Below are positions 54,481 through 63,317 of a stretch of DNA of 64,000 nucleotides, piece by piece. How positions within the stretch are numbered: position 1 is the first letter of the stretch; every line of letters begins with the position of its first letter. The DNA lies in contig NZ_CP129019.1 of NCBI RefSeq assembly GCF_020524355.2, forward strand, positions 3,596,001 through 3,660,000, given 5' to 3'. The DNA comes from Mesobacillus subterraneus (GTDB lineage Bacteria > Bacillota > Bacilli > Bacillales > Cytobacillaceae). The notes below the pieces were generated by a model. The model was not told where the DNA came from. It searched no databases and worked only from the letters and a program-made list of their open reading frames with translations. Both the position numbers and the translations under genes were made by a program.

Positions 54481-55869
54481 ATGAAGATTGCTGTTGCTGG
54501 AACTGGGTATGTTGGACTGATTACTGGTGTTTGCCTTGCTGAGATGGGCTATGATGTCGTCTGCTCGGATATTCGTGAAGATAAGGTCCTCCTGCTTCAA
54601 TCTGGATGTGCACCAATCTATGAACCTGGGATCCATTCATTGCTAAGGAGGAACCTGGATGCTGGCCGCCTCCTTTTCACAGCAGACCCTGAAATCGCCT
54701 ATAAAAATGCCGACATCATTTTTATCGCGGTAGGGACTCCGGAAAATCCAGATGGTACAGCAAACCTTGATCATGTCTACGAAGCAGCCTACACCATCGG
54801 GCTTTGTATTGAAAAGGACTCGATCATTTGTACGAAAAGCACTGTACCTGTGGGCACAAACGAGCGGATCAAAGAAATCATCCAAAGTGTTAAACCCGCC
54901 CACCTTGAAGTTCAAACGGTCTCGACTCCAGAATTCCTGCGTGAAGGCAGTGCCATCTATGATTTTTTCCATGGTGACCGCATCATCATTGGCACAGATT
55001 CTGAGGAGGCAGCCAAGATCGTCGAGCAAATCTTCCTGCCGCTTAAAATCCCTCTCGTCAAAACGGATCCGAGAAGTGCTGAAATGATTAAATATGCGTC
55101 TAACGCATTTCTGGCGACAAAGATCAGTTTCATCAATGAAATTGCTGCCATTTGTGATAAAGTTGGCGCCAATATTGAAGAAGTTGCTTTCGGGATAGGA
55201 AGAGACAGGCGGATTGGCCCCCAATTCCTCCAGGCTGGCATCGGATACGGCGGATCTTGTTTTCCAAAAGACACAAAAGCGCTTGTTCAAATTGCCGGCC
55301 ATGTCGAGCACCAGTTTGAACTGCTCGAAGCGGTCATTAAAGTCAATAATCGCCAGCAAATATTGGCCGTACAGAAAGCTAAGGAAATGTTCGGCTCACT
55401 TGAAGGGATGAGAGTAGCAGTTTTGGGGCTTGCCTTTAAGCCTGATACCGACGATATCCGTGAAGCCTCCTCACTCACGATCATCGAGGCATTGCTTGCG
55501 GAAGGTGCTTCTGTCATCGCCTATGACCCGGTTGCCATTCCAAATGCCAGGAAAGTTTTTGGAGAAGCTCTCGAATTTACGGCGGATATCCAAACAGCCA
55601 TTTCCGGGGCTGAACTTGCGCTGATCACCACCGAATGGGATCATATCAAGTACCTCCCGCTGGAAAAATACGTGCAATTCATGAAGAATCCGGTCATTTT
55701 TGATGGGCGCAATTGTTACTCACTCATGGAGGTCAGCAACCATCCTATCACCTATATTTCAATCGGCAGGCCGCCGCTTCATCCAAAAAAAGCACAAAAG
55801 CCCGCAAGGAAGAATTCAAACATGGAAGGAAGGTACGATGAAACTTTTACTAGTATTCTACCAGACTGA
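54481..55869 (+). CDS. ugd: UDP-glucose 6-dehydrogenase
   Basis: About 462 residues. The N-terminal Rossmann motif is GTGYVGLITGVCLAEMGYDV. The catalytic cysteine is in GYGGSCFPKDTKAL. The NAD and sugar-binding C-terminal domain has VLGLAFKPDTDDIREASSL. It makes UDP-glucuronate. A basic tail of about 30 residues (PKKAQKPARKNSN) extends beyond the enzyme fold and overlaps the start of the next gene. ATG 54481 follows GGAGGG. It heads an operon with PAP2 and GT4 genes, suggesting glycolipid or exopolymer synthesis. Confidence 0.93.
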   Translation: MKIAVAGTGYVGLITGVCLAEMGYDVVCSDIREDKVLLLQSGCAPIYEPGIHSLLRRNLDAGRLLFTADPEIAYKNADIIFIAVGTPENPDGTANLDHVYEAAYTIGLCIEKDSIICTKSTVPVGTNERIKEIIQSVKPAHLEVQTVSTPEFLREGSAIYDFFHGDRIIIGTDSEEAAKIVEQIFLPLKIPLVKTDPRSAEMIKYASNAFLATKISFINEIAAICDKVGANIEEVAFGIGRDRRIGPQFLQAGIGYGGSCFPKDTKALVQIAGHVEHQFELLEAVIKVNNRQQILAVQKAKEMFGSLEGMRVAVLGLAFKPDTDDIREASSLTIIEALLAEGASVIAYDPVAIPNARKVFGEALEFTADIQTAISGAELALITTEWDHIKYLPLEKYVQFMKNPVIFDGRNCYSLMEVSNHPITYISIGRPPLHPKKAQKPARKNSNMEGRYDETFTSILPD

Positions 55870-56362
55870 CCAATGGATTTTCCGGGGAATCAACCGTCAT
55901 TACCATAACAGACTATTGAATGCCTTCTTCCGTAATATCACCCATGCGGGCGGTGCCAGGTTCACGATTTCAGCCATCCTTCTGATGATTTTTTTATCAG
56001 CAGGCGAACTAAGACAGACAGCTGTTGCAAGCGCCATCGCTTTAACACTCAGCCATTTGCCCGTTCATCTCATGAAAAAATGGTATCCGAGAAAGAGGCC
56101 TTATATCAGCCTTGAGAATGCCTTTTTCCCAGCAAACCCGCTCGAAGACCATTCATTTCCTTCTGGACATACGACGGCGATTTTCTCTTTGGTGCTGCCT
56201 TTTGTTATATATGCGCCAGCCTTGGCTGCTGTTTTGCTTCCTTTGGCCGTGACTGTCGCAATTTCGAGAGTCTATCTCGGTTTGCACTATCCAACTGATA
56301 TTTTTGCAGGTTCCCTGCTTGGAAGTGTGGCGGGGATTCTCAGTTACTCGTTCTTTGTCTGA
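55838..56362 (+). CDS. PAP2-family phosphatase, membrane-bound
   Basis: About 174 residues with five or six membrane helices. All three phosphatase motifs are present: KKWYPRKRP, PSGHT and SRVYLGLHYPTD. It probably acts on undecaprenyl pyrophosphate or phosphatidic acid. The frame opens at 55700 inside ugd, but AAGGAAGG and a natural MKLLLVFYQTDQW opening set the start at 55838, overlapping ugd by 32 nt. Confidence 0.9.
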   Translation: MKLLLVFYQTDQWIFRGINRHYHNRLLNAFFRNITHAGGARFTISAILLMIFLSAGELRQTAVASAIALTLSHLPVHLMKKWYPRKRPYISLENAFFPANPLEDHSFPSGHTTAIFSLVLPFVIYAPALAAVLLPLAVTVAISRVYLGLHYPTDIFAGSLLGSVAGILSYSFFV

Positions 56363-56433
56363 CTTAACCCTGGTTTGCATGGGTAAACGACACAGATATT
56401 TGGATTTCGATTTTTAAGAGGAGGGAGCCTTGC

Positions 56434-57597
56434 ATGAAAATCGCTTTTTTCACGGATACTTATTACCCAGAAATCAATGGAGTCGCCAGTACCTTGAAAC
56501 GCTTCACAGACTATCTCACGGAAATGGGCCATTCCGTCAAGGTTTTCGCCCCCGATAACCCTGGTGAAGAATATGTTCCATCCCATATTCACCGGTTCAA
56601 GAGCGCAGCTTTTTTCCTGTATCCCGAATGCCGGATCGCGTTTCCGAATTATTTTACAATCAAGGAAGAACTTGAAAAGTTCGATCCTGATCTCATCCAT
56701 GTTGCGACTCCGTTCAATTTAGGCATGATGGGTATGTTTTGCGCAAAAAAGTTGAATATCCCGATTGTAGGTTCCTACCATACCGATTTCGACCAGTACC
56801 TGCAATTCTATGACCTCACCTTGCTGTCGGGCCTGCTTTGGAAATATATGAACTGGTTCCACCGTCCTTTAGAGAAAATCCTGGTCCCCTCTCCGGAAAC
56901 GATGCATCAATTAACAGAATATGGATTCAAAAACCTGGAACTCTGACCAAGAGGCGTTGACTGTGAACTGTTCCACCCTTTCTATGACAAGCTCGCCGTC
57001 CGGATGCGCTACTCCATTCGAAAGGAATATATCCTTTCTTACGCAGGCAGGCTGGCTCCGGAAAAAAACGCAGGAGCCTTGCTTGAGATTGCCAGGAATA
57101 TGCCGTCGCAGATTGCCGAAAAAGTTCATTGGCTAATTGTCGGCGATGGACCAATGAAGGAGCAGCTGGAGAAAGAAGCTCCGGCAAACATGACTTTCAC
57201 CGGCTACTTGAAAGGTCCCCAGCTTGCCGAAGTTTACTCAGCATCCGACCTGTTCATCTTCCCTTCTGCAACAGAAACATTCGGGAACGTCGTCCTCGAA
57301 TCACTGGCAAGCGGCACACCGGTTGTCGGAGCGAATGCAGGAGGAGTAAAGAGCATCATCGGGGATGGAGTGACAGGCTGCCTTTGTGAACCACAAAATA
57401 TCCAGCAATTCACTGAAGCCATCACCACCCTCCTAGCTTCAGACAGCAAAAGGTACCAGATGGGCTACGAAGGCAGAAACTACGCCCTCACCCAAAAATG
57501 GGGGAAAATCTTCGATGACGTCATCAGCCATTATCAGCAAGTAATCATCGCGGACCGCCAGCACTCAGCACCTATACCGGTACAAAAAGAAGCATAG
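56434..57597 (+). pseudogene. GT4 glycosyltransferase, in-frame opal stop at a conserved tryptophan
   Basis: About 388 codons. The N-terminal part has AFFTDTYYPEINGVASTL, VATPFNLGMMG and YHTDFDQYL; the C-terminal part has SYAGRLAPEKNAGALLEI and the EX7E region ATETFGNVVLESLASGTPVV. Between them, in the same frame, TGA at 56944-56946 stands where relatives have Trp in the W-x-RGVD motif (FKNLEL, stop, PRGVDCELFHPF). A single G-to-A change from TGG explains it. It resembles alpha-glycosyltransferases acting on diacylglycerol or polyprenyl lipids (MgtA-like). GAGGAGGG precedes the ATG. Third gene of the ugd operon. Confidence 0.87.
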
Positions 57598-57615
57598 GTC
57601 CCTATGCTTCTTTTT
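57584..57615. terminator. terminator of the ugd operon
   Basis: AAAAAGAAGCATAG pairs with CTATGCTTCTTTTT around a four-nt loop. Confidence 0.9.
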
Positions 57616-57760
57616 GCCCAGAAATGGGCTTGTGCTTTTCTATTAAGATTCTAGATTTCCTTTCTCTTATCTTTTATGAAGAATTAACGAAAAGCTTACA
57701 ATTCTTTAACATATAAATAGTACATTTGGATTATAAACAATTCTCTTAGGATGGTACTCT

Positions 57761-58504
57761 ATGACAGCAATGCTTTTTGAATCTCCACGAGATCGTACTT
57801 CACAGTTATTTAATGTTCACCATGCCTATCAGCCGATTTACAGTTTGCTTGATGATTGCGTTTTTGGTTATGAAAGTTTGATTCGAAATCCCGAAATCAA
57901 GAATCCTGAGGTGCTATTTTCCCTTGCCATGCAGCATGATTGTCTATTCGACCTGGATATTTTATCCATATGCAATAGCATATATTCATTTGAGCAACAG
58001 TCCAAGCATTCTTCTGCTCCCCGCCTGTCTGTCAATGTCTTTCCATCCACTCTTTTAGAACCGTCCTTTCTAATCAAATTGGATCGATTGATGAGCACTG
58101 TTTCATTGAAACCAGATCAAATCACTTTTGAATTGAATGAAGCGGAATCTGTCATGTCGCTCGACAAGCTCAAGGCAGTGACCCAGCACCTGAAATCACT
58201 GGGCTTCGCGATCGCACTCGATGACCTCGGAAAAGGTCAATCCTCTTTAAAAATTGCTTTGGAACTCGAGCCGGACATTGTGAAGCTTGATCGGTATTTT
58301 ACCATCGACCTTGGCTAATCGGTGAAAAAACAAACCTTCTTAAAATGGATTTCTTCCTACTTTATTTCTGAAGGCGTGTCCGTTACGCTAGAGGGAATTG
58401 AAACAGCAGAGGAAATGTCCATCGCCAAGCAAGCAGGCATCCCATTTGGGCAGGGCTTTTATTTGGGAAGGCCAAATCCACAACTGTTGTATGCGCATTT
58501 ATGA
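57761..58504 (+). pseudogene. EAL-domain c-di-GMP phosphodiesterase-like protein, in-frame ochre stop
   Basis: About 247 codons, EAL only. The metal and catalytic region is largely kept: YESLIR (EAL equivalent), SVNVFPST, FELNEAE, ALDDLGKG, VKLDR, LEGIET and GQGFYLGRP. A TAA at 58316-58318 interrupts the frame between FTIDLG and SVKKQTFLKWISSYF; the same frame then continues to 58504. One C-to-T change from CAA would explain it. The truncated product loses the EGIET and QGF motifs and would be inactive. It resembles YkuI-like proteins. AGGATGG precedes the ATG, and the GGDEF gene follows after 21 nt. Confidence 0.88.
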
Positions 58505-58525
58505 AAATGAAACGAAGGTGTCGTT

Positions 58526-59509
58526 ATGCAAGTGACGATCGGAGAGATCGCAGAGCAAGTAATTGTCGTTACTCCTTCAACTAAATGTGAAGACGTTTAT
58601 ACAATTTTCAAGGAAAAACCAGCAATCGAAGGGGTTGTTGTCTGTTCGGATGACCGTCCGATCGGGCTGGTGACGAAAACAACATTCTATCAGAAACTAT
58701 CAACTCAGTATGGGTTCGATCTCTTCATGAAAAGGACAATTGATCTTGTCATGATTCCTGATCCCTTGATTGTCGATCATTCCGTCCCGATTACTGAAAC
58801 GAGTGCCCAGGCAATGGATCGTGCTCAGGAACATCTTTACGACTATGTCATCGTCACAAAAGAAGACCGTCTGATCGGAATCGTCAGCATCCGGAATCTA
58901 CTGATGAAACTGGCTGAGGAGCAAATCAGCATTGCCCGCTATTCCAATCCGCTGACTGGCTTGCCGGGTAATTTTGAAATAAAGAATGCACTCAAGACAG
59001 CCATTGACTATGAAAAATATACCATTCTATATATAGACATCAATCTATTCAAGGCGTTCAATGATACATTTGGGTTCAAGCTTGGCGACGAAGTGATCCA
59101 ATATACGGCGACAATCCTCAAAGAAACAGTGCTTCTGAGAGGCTCAACCTTTGAATCTTTCATTGGACATATCGGCGGGGATGATTTCATTGCCATTCTT
59201 CCCCATCATGAATTCAAGATCATTTGCCAGTCTCTCATAAACAGATTCGAACAGTTCACCCATCAATTTTACACCGAAGAAGAACTTGAGCAAGGATACA
59301 TACATGGAATCAGCCGAATGGGTGTTCTGGAAAACATTCCGCTTGTCGGATTATCCATCGCCGTGATCCAAAACACACACAAACAGTACAATACAATAGA
59401 AGATATCAGCCTAGAAGCAGCCCGCATCAAAAAACGCTGCAAATCACTCCGCAGAAGCGTCTTCCTTACGAGCGAAAAAAAGGTTTCTGAGAGTTTTCCT
59501 CAACATTGA
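58526..59509 (+). CDS. CBS-pair GGDEF protein, probable diguanylate cyclase
   Basis: 327 residues. Two CBS modules (about 1-125) probably bind adenosine nucleotides. The GGDEF domain (about 145-310) has NPLTGLPGN, YIDINLFKAFNDTFGFKLGD and the active-site variant GGDDF. It has no inhibitory RxxD site immediately upstream of that motif (EFSIGHI-type region differs). It is encoded with the EAL gene, so together they would set local c-di-GMP. AAGGTG precedes the ATG. No membrane helix is seen. Confidence 0.88.
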   Translation: MQVTIGEIAEQVIVVTPSTKCEDVYTIFKEKPAIEGVVVCSDDRPIGLVTKTTFYQKLSTQYGFDLFMKRTIDLVMIPDPLIVDHSVPITETSAQAMDRAQEHLYDYVIVTKEDRLIGIVSIRNLLMKLAEEQISIARYSNPLTGLPGNFEIKNALKTAIDYEKYTILYIDINLFKAFNDTFGFKLGDEVIQYTATILKETVLLRGSTFESFIGHIGGDDFIAILPHHEFKIICQSLINRFEQFTHQFYTEEELEQGYIHGISRMGVLENIPLVGLSIAVIQNTHKQYNTIEDISLEAARIKKRCKSLRRSVFLTSEKKVSESFPQH

Positions 59510-59639
59510 AAGAAGAATTAGTGACGTACCTCTTTGTATCTTTTTCAAGTAGTTGCAAATCAGAGGTACGTACCTGGTTACGTCCCTCTTCTTATTTCTT
59601 TGCTTCATACAAGACAGATACGTCCCCATGCTTTAGGTC

Positions 59640-59945
59640 TCGTGATCGTAGACCCGCAAATCTATCAAGTTGTGGCACATATAACCTGGTTATGTGACCG
59701 TACTCCCGCAATTCCTCCAAGTTGGGGCACATATTACCTGTTTATGTGACCGTACTCCCGCAATTCCTCCAAGTTGGGGCACATATTACCTGTTTATGTG
59801 ACCGTACTCCCGCAATTCCTCCAAGTTGGGGCACATATAACCTGGTTATGTGACCGTACTCCCGCAATTCCTCCAAGTTGGGGCACATATTACCTGTTTA
59901 TGTGACCGTAATCGCAATAAGCCACCAAGTTGGGGCGGATGAATT
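59640..59945. repeat. 52-bp tandem repeat, about six units
   Basis: The phrase GTGACCG recurs every 52 bp (G at 59644, 59696, 59748, 59800, 59852, 59904). The first unit (GATCG) and the last are diverged. Inside each, CACATA and TATGTG form a small hairpin. The stretch 59510-60063 is otherwise gene-free; 10-bp arms ACGTACCTCT/AGAGGTACGT at 59524-59571 could terminate the GGDEF gene. Confidence 0.95.
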
Positions 59946-60063
59946 TCTGTATCTCACTATTACCGAATTACTTTTCCCATTATCTCCTCATCCTAATTCC
60001 TTTGAATTATCAGTAAAGTTTAATATGATTGAATAAGAATATATTCAATTGGAGGGTGTTACG

Positions 60064-60504
60064 ATGGAATTAACGGTTTATTTAGTAGGCCAGATTCATG
60101 ATGATTGGCGAGATCAGGTGGCAAAAAAAGCGAAGGCAATGAACTTGCCTTTGGTCTTCGTCGGACCGCAGACAGACCATGACCGCTCGGACAATATTGG
60201 CGAGGACATCCTCGGAGAGCAGCCAGGCAATGTGTATAAGGACGACGCTGCATCGGATATAAACAACTTCAGGACACAGGTTTTAATGCAAAAATCGGAT
60301 ATCGTCATCGCCCTGTTCGGCGAAAAATACAAACAATGGAACACGGCGATGGATGCAAGCGCAGCCATCACGATGAACAAACCAACGATTATCGTCAGGC
60401 CAGAATCCTTGATTCATCCTTTGAAAGAGCTCTCCAATAAAGCAAATGTAACGGTAGAAACCGTTGAACAGGCATTGGAAGTTATCAGCTATATTTACGA
60501 ATAA
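60064..60504 (+). CDS. ytoQ: YtoQ family protein
   Basis: About 146 residues. It has a Rossmann-like nucleoside deoxyribosyltransferase-type fold, with VYLVGQIHDDWRDQVAKKA, FVGPQTDHDRSDNIGEDILG and IALFGEKYKQWNTAMDASAA. These are the conserved YtoQ segments. GGAGGG fixes ATG 60064; the frame opens 15 nt earlier. Function is not established. It is monocistronic. Confidence 0.92.
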   Translation: MELTVYLVGQIHDDWRDQVAKKAKAMNLPLVFVGPQTDHDRSDNIGEDILGEQPGNVYKDDAASDINNFRTQVLMQKSDIVIALFGEKYKQWNTAMDASAAITMNKPTIIVRPESLIHPLKELSNKANVTVETVEQALEVISYIYE

Positions 60505-60508
60505 GATT

Positions 60509-60538
60509 AGAAGCGTGGGGTAGCGTCCCTACGCTTCT
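60509..60538. terminator. terminator-like hairpin after ytoQ
   Basis: AGAAGCGT pairs with ACGCTTCT, extended by GGG/CCC, with a weak T tail. It is bidirectional between converging genes. Confidence 0.75.
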
Positions 60539-60582
60539 GTTAATCCCCTTCCATCAAATATTGGCTATTATAAATCTCCCCA

Positions 60583-61621
60583 CTAAACCTTTTCCATAAA
60601 CTTTCGCAATCCCTCAAAGTCTCGAAATTCGGTAATCTCGACGCCTTTATCATTGAGAAGCTGAACGAGCTTGCTCTGGTGTTGTTTTACTGTTTCCATG
60701 AATTTGTCGGTAAGTTGCGGATCGTATTCTGCAACGATATCTGGCAGGCTATCCACGGAAAATCCTGTTCCTGTAAAAGCCCCGTCCAATTCGAGGGTCA
60801 GTTCAACGGCCGCAAACAAAGGTGTATAGTAATCGCCAATCTCAAAGGCATGCTCAATCTTATTGTAAGAGTTGATCAGTTCCTCATAATAACCAGTCAT
60901 TTTTTCAGCTAGCGAATACGTTTCTGTCTCCCGCTCCCGTGCAATCAATTCATCTGTATTTCGGATCAGCTGCATAAAAACCTTTTTTATTTCCGTTGGG
61001 TCATTGCTGAAAAAAACAGTATCGTACAGGTTTGCGAAATCTTTCGGTACAAGCCGCATCTCCAGTATCTCTTGTTTCAGCTTTGCACGTCCGCGTTTGA
61101 TGGAAGTCCGATTCAAAAGCGCAATGCCATATGTTAAGGAAAAAATGATTGTCATCGCATGGAACCTTACTTCAGCCAGCGTACCAGCATGGGCAAGATC
61201 AAAATATGTCCGCTTTGCTTCATTCACCTGTTCTTGTGCTTTACCTAAAAAGATTTTGCCATCGCTGACATCCAATGCCTTTTCCTTCAGTTGTTCGAAC
61301 CTTTTCAAATCCTTTTCACTGCTATAATAAATAACTCTTCCTTCTGTAATGATGGACGTGAGCCTTTCATCATGATTGGCCATCCGTTCAAGCCTGTCCC
61401 AAGATATCGGCCAATAATCAAAGCCAATTCCATCGATGATAAAAACCTTCCCGAGCTGAACCCCCCCGCTCGGTCTTCGGTATAAAATAAAGATCCAAAT
61501 CAGACCGGCTGTGCGAATCCCCGTAAATATACGACCCCATGATGACAACACAAGCTACATCATCGCGATAATCCTTCTTGATTTTTTCAATCAGGATTTC
61601 CGCCGCCTTTATGATCTCCAT
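60583..61621 (-). pseudogene. nucleotidyltransferase-domain protein, frameshift in a G7 tract
   Basis: The N-terminal part has the minimal nucleotidyltransferase motif VVIMGSYIYGDSHSRSDLDL, then YFIPKTERG. The frame breaks in a run of seven C on the plus strand (61460-61466). With six, the protein continues VQLGKVFIIDGIGFDYWPIS and through an all-helical C-terminal domain to 60583, about 346 residues. The substrate is unknown; such proteins transfer nucleotides to small molecules or proteins. ATG 61621 follows AGGAGG with proper spacing. Confidence 0.8.
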
Positions 61622-61648
61622 GTTCATTCCTCCTAGTTCAACCTTGGC

Positions 61649-62725
61649 TTAAATAAACTTCTGCCAGTTATAAAACCTTTTACCAAATAAGAATGCGGCA
61701 ATCTCTGCGGAAATGGCCCGCAGCTTTGTTTTGTCTTGGTTATTCGTCAAAATAATAATCGTGACGTCGTCATCAATATAACGAGTGAACTCGGCTTTAT
61801 GTCCTGGCAGGCCACCTGAATGCATGACCATTTTTTTATCAAAACTGATTTTATTGTCAAAAACCTGCCAGCCGTACCCATACTTTACAATCCCCAAAGG
61901 AGCGCTATCTACATAGCCTGTCTGCATTTTCACGGTTGCCTTTTCACTCAACAATGTACCGTCCTGAATCGCTCGGTGATACTTCAGCATGTCGCCGGCC
62001 GTACTGACAATATCGCCAGCACCAAACTTCAAACTGTCATCAATCGTTCGCGATGGTTTTTTCATATTTTCGTAGCCTTCAGCATATTCCGTTAATCCAT
62101 CGTCCAAGAATCCGCTGCTTTTCATATCGGCTTTTTCGAAAATATGCTCTTTAATATAATTCTGATACGGTTGCCCTGTCACTTTCTCAATGATGTTAGC
62201 TAAAATCAGATAATTGGTGTTTGAGTAGGAAAACCCCTCGCCTGGCAGCTGCATCAATTCTTCCTTCTTCATCTCGGTGATTATCTGAATGGGCTCGTAT
62301 GCCTGCTCGTTTTTGACCACTTTTAAAAATTCAGGGATGCCCGAGCTGTGGGTGAGTAAATGGTGGATGATGATGTCATTACCGTGAGGAAAATCTTCAA
62401 TAAAATCACTTATGTACTGGTTTGTGGAGAGTTGTCCTGTTTCTTCAAGCTGGAGGATGCTGGTGGCTGTAAATGATTTCGTGATGGAGCCGATCGGAAA
62501 TGCAGTCTCGATGGTGTTTAAAAGATTATATTCTTTATTTTCAAAGCCATAAGCCTTCTGGAACAAAACCGCGCCACCTTTCGCGACAAGGACCGTGCCA
62601 TTCAGTTGAACCTCATCCGCCTTTTCATCAATGGTACTGGCAAGACTATTGTTCGAGGTGCTCCAGAATAAAAAAATGCAAATACCTAAAATGATCAGGC
62701 CTACAATTCTCAAAGATACCTTCAT
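61649..62725 (-). CDS. serine hydrolase, class C beta-lactamase/PBP-like
   Basis: 358 residues with an N-terminal signal or anchor segment (about 5-24). The catalytic motifs are SITKSF (SxxK), YSNTNY (YxN) and MHSGGLPGH (HxG). FGAGDIVSTAGDMLKYHRAI is typical of the AmpC-like family that includes D-aminopeptidases and esterases. GGAGGG precedes the ATG. It lies 28 nt after the broken nucleotidyltransferase on the same strand. Physiological substrate is unknown; antibiotic hydrolysis should not be assumed. Confidence 0.9.
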   Translation of the reverse strand: MKVSLRIVGLIILGICIFLFWSTSNNSLASTIDEKADEVQLNGTVLVAKGGAVLFQKAYGFENKEYNLLNTIETAFPIGSITKSFTATSILQLEETGQLSTNQYISDFIEDFPHGNDIIIHHLLTHSSGIPEFLKVVKNEQAYEPIQIITEMKKEELMQLPGEGFSYSNTNYLILANIIEKVTGQPYQNYIKEHIFEKADMKSSGFLDDGLTEYAEGYENMKKPSRTIDDSLKFGAGDIVSTAGDMLKYHRAIQDGTLLSEKATVKMQTGYVDSAPLGIVKYGYGWQVFDNKISFDKKMVMHSGGLPGHKAEFTRYIDDDVTIIILTNNQDKTKLRAISAEIAAFLFGKRFYNWQKFI

Positions 62726-62832
62726 AAAGAGCCCTCCTTCCTTTCATTTTATCAACCGGAAATGGTAGATAATGTGAATTCCTTATGAACAATTTCTGTC
62801 GAAAAGGTACGGCTATTCTCTTGTAAAAGAAC

Positions 62833-63260
62833 AAAAAGCGCAAGCGCCTCGTTCAGCCCTGACAAGCGCTGGAGGGCCGACCGGTGAAGTCGTTCTTTGA
62901 CTTCACCTGAGCGGACCGAAATCGAAAAGTATAGCCGACTGTCCAGAAACGCAGAAACTGGAGACTCCGACAAAGAAGCGCTTTTTGCTTCTGCCGGCGG
63001 AGTTGAAGTTTCGGAGTTTCTAGGAGGCGACACTAGACAATTCGAAAAGCGTAGGCGACTGCCCAACTCCGACAAGCGCTGGAGGGCCTGACAGTGAAGT
63101 CGTTCTTTGACTTCATTGGCAGGACCGAAGCGTCTCGAGGAGTTAGGAGCCGCAGCTAGACAAGCGACTCGAGGGGCTAGGCGCTGAAGCTGGATTAAGA
63201 AAACTTAATGGAGTTATCCACAACTTAGGAATTTTATAAATTCCTTAACCACAAAAAAAG
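62833..63260. repeat. composite block of fold-back repeats
   Basis: A truncated unit (62833-62922) is followed by a second fold-back type (62930-63047, arms AGAAGC/GCTTCT, ACTCCG/CGGAGT, GAAACT/AGTTTC). A third unit (63038-63163) has the AGCCCC/GGGGCT stem changed to AACTCC/GGAGTT. A 3' fragment with the TTATCCACA flank (63214-63222) ends the block. It fills the gene-free 62726-63317. Confidence 0.85.
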
Positions 63261-63297
63261 AAGGTCTCTCATTTTAAAAAACGAAAGATCCTTCTTA
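63255..63297 (-). terminator. CorC/HlyC gene terminator
   Basis: On the minus strand AAGAAGGATCTTTCG and AGAGACCTTCTT pair imperfectly, then a T7 run. Confidence 0.75.
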
Positions 63298-63317
63298 ATT
63301 AAGACGGACATATGATT

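Noticed and set aside
13916..58318. Methylated GGCC sites as the cause of the four in-frame stops
   Set aside because: Three stops could come from GGCC sites by one transition, but many GGCC sites in the window are intact and the original bases are unknown.
59640..59945. CRISPR array or coding repeat
   Set aside because: The whole 52-bp unit is repeated with no variable spacers. Frames through it lack starts, ribosome sites and coding character.
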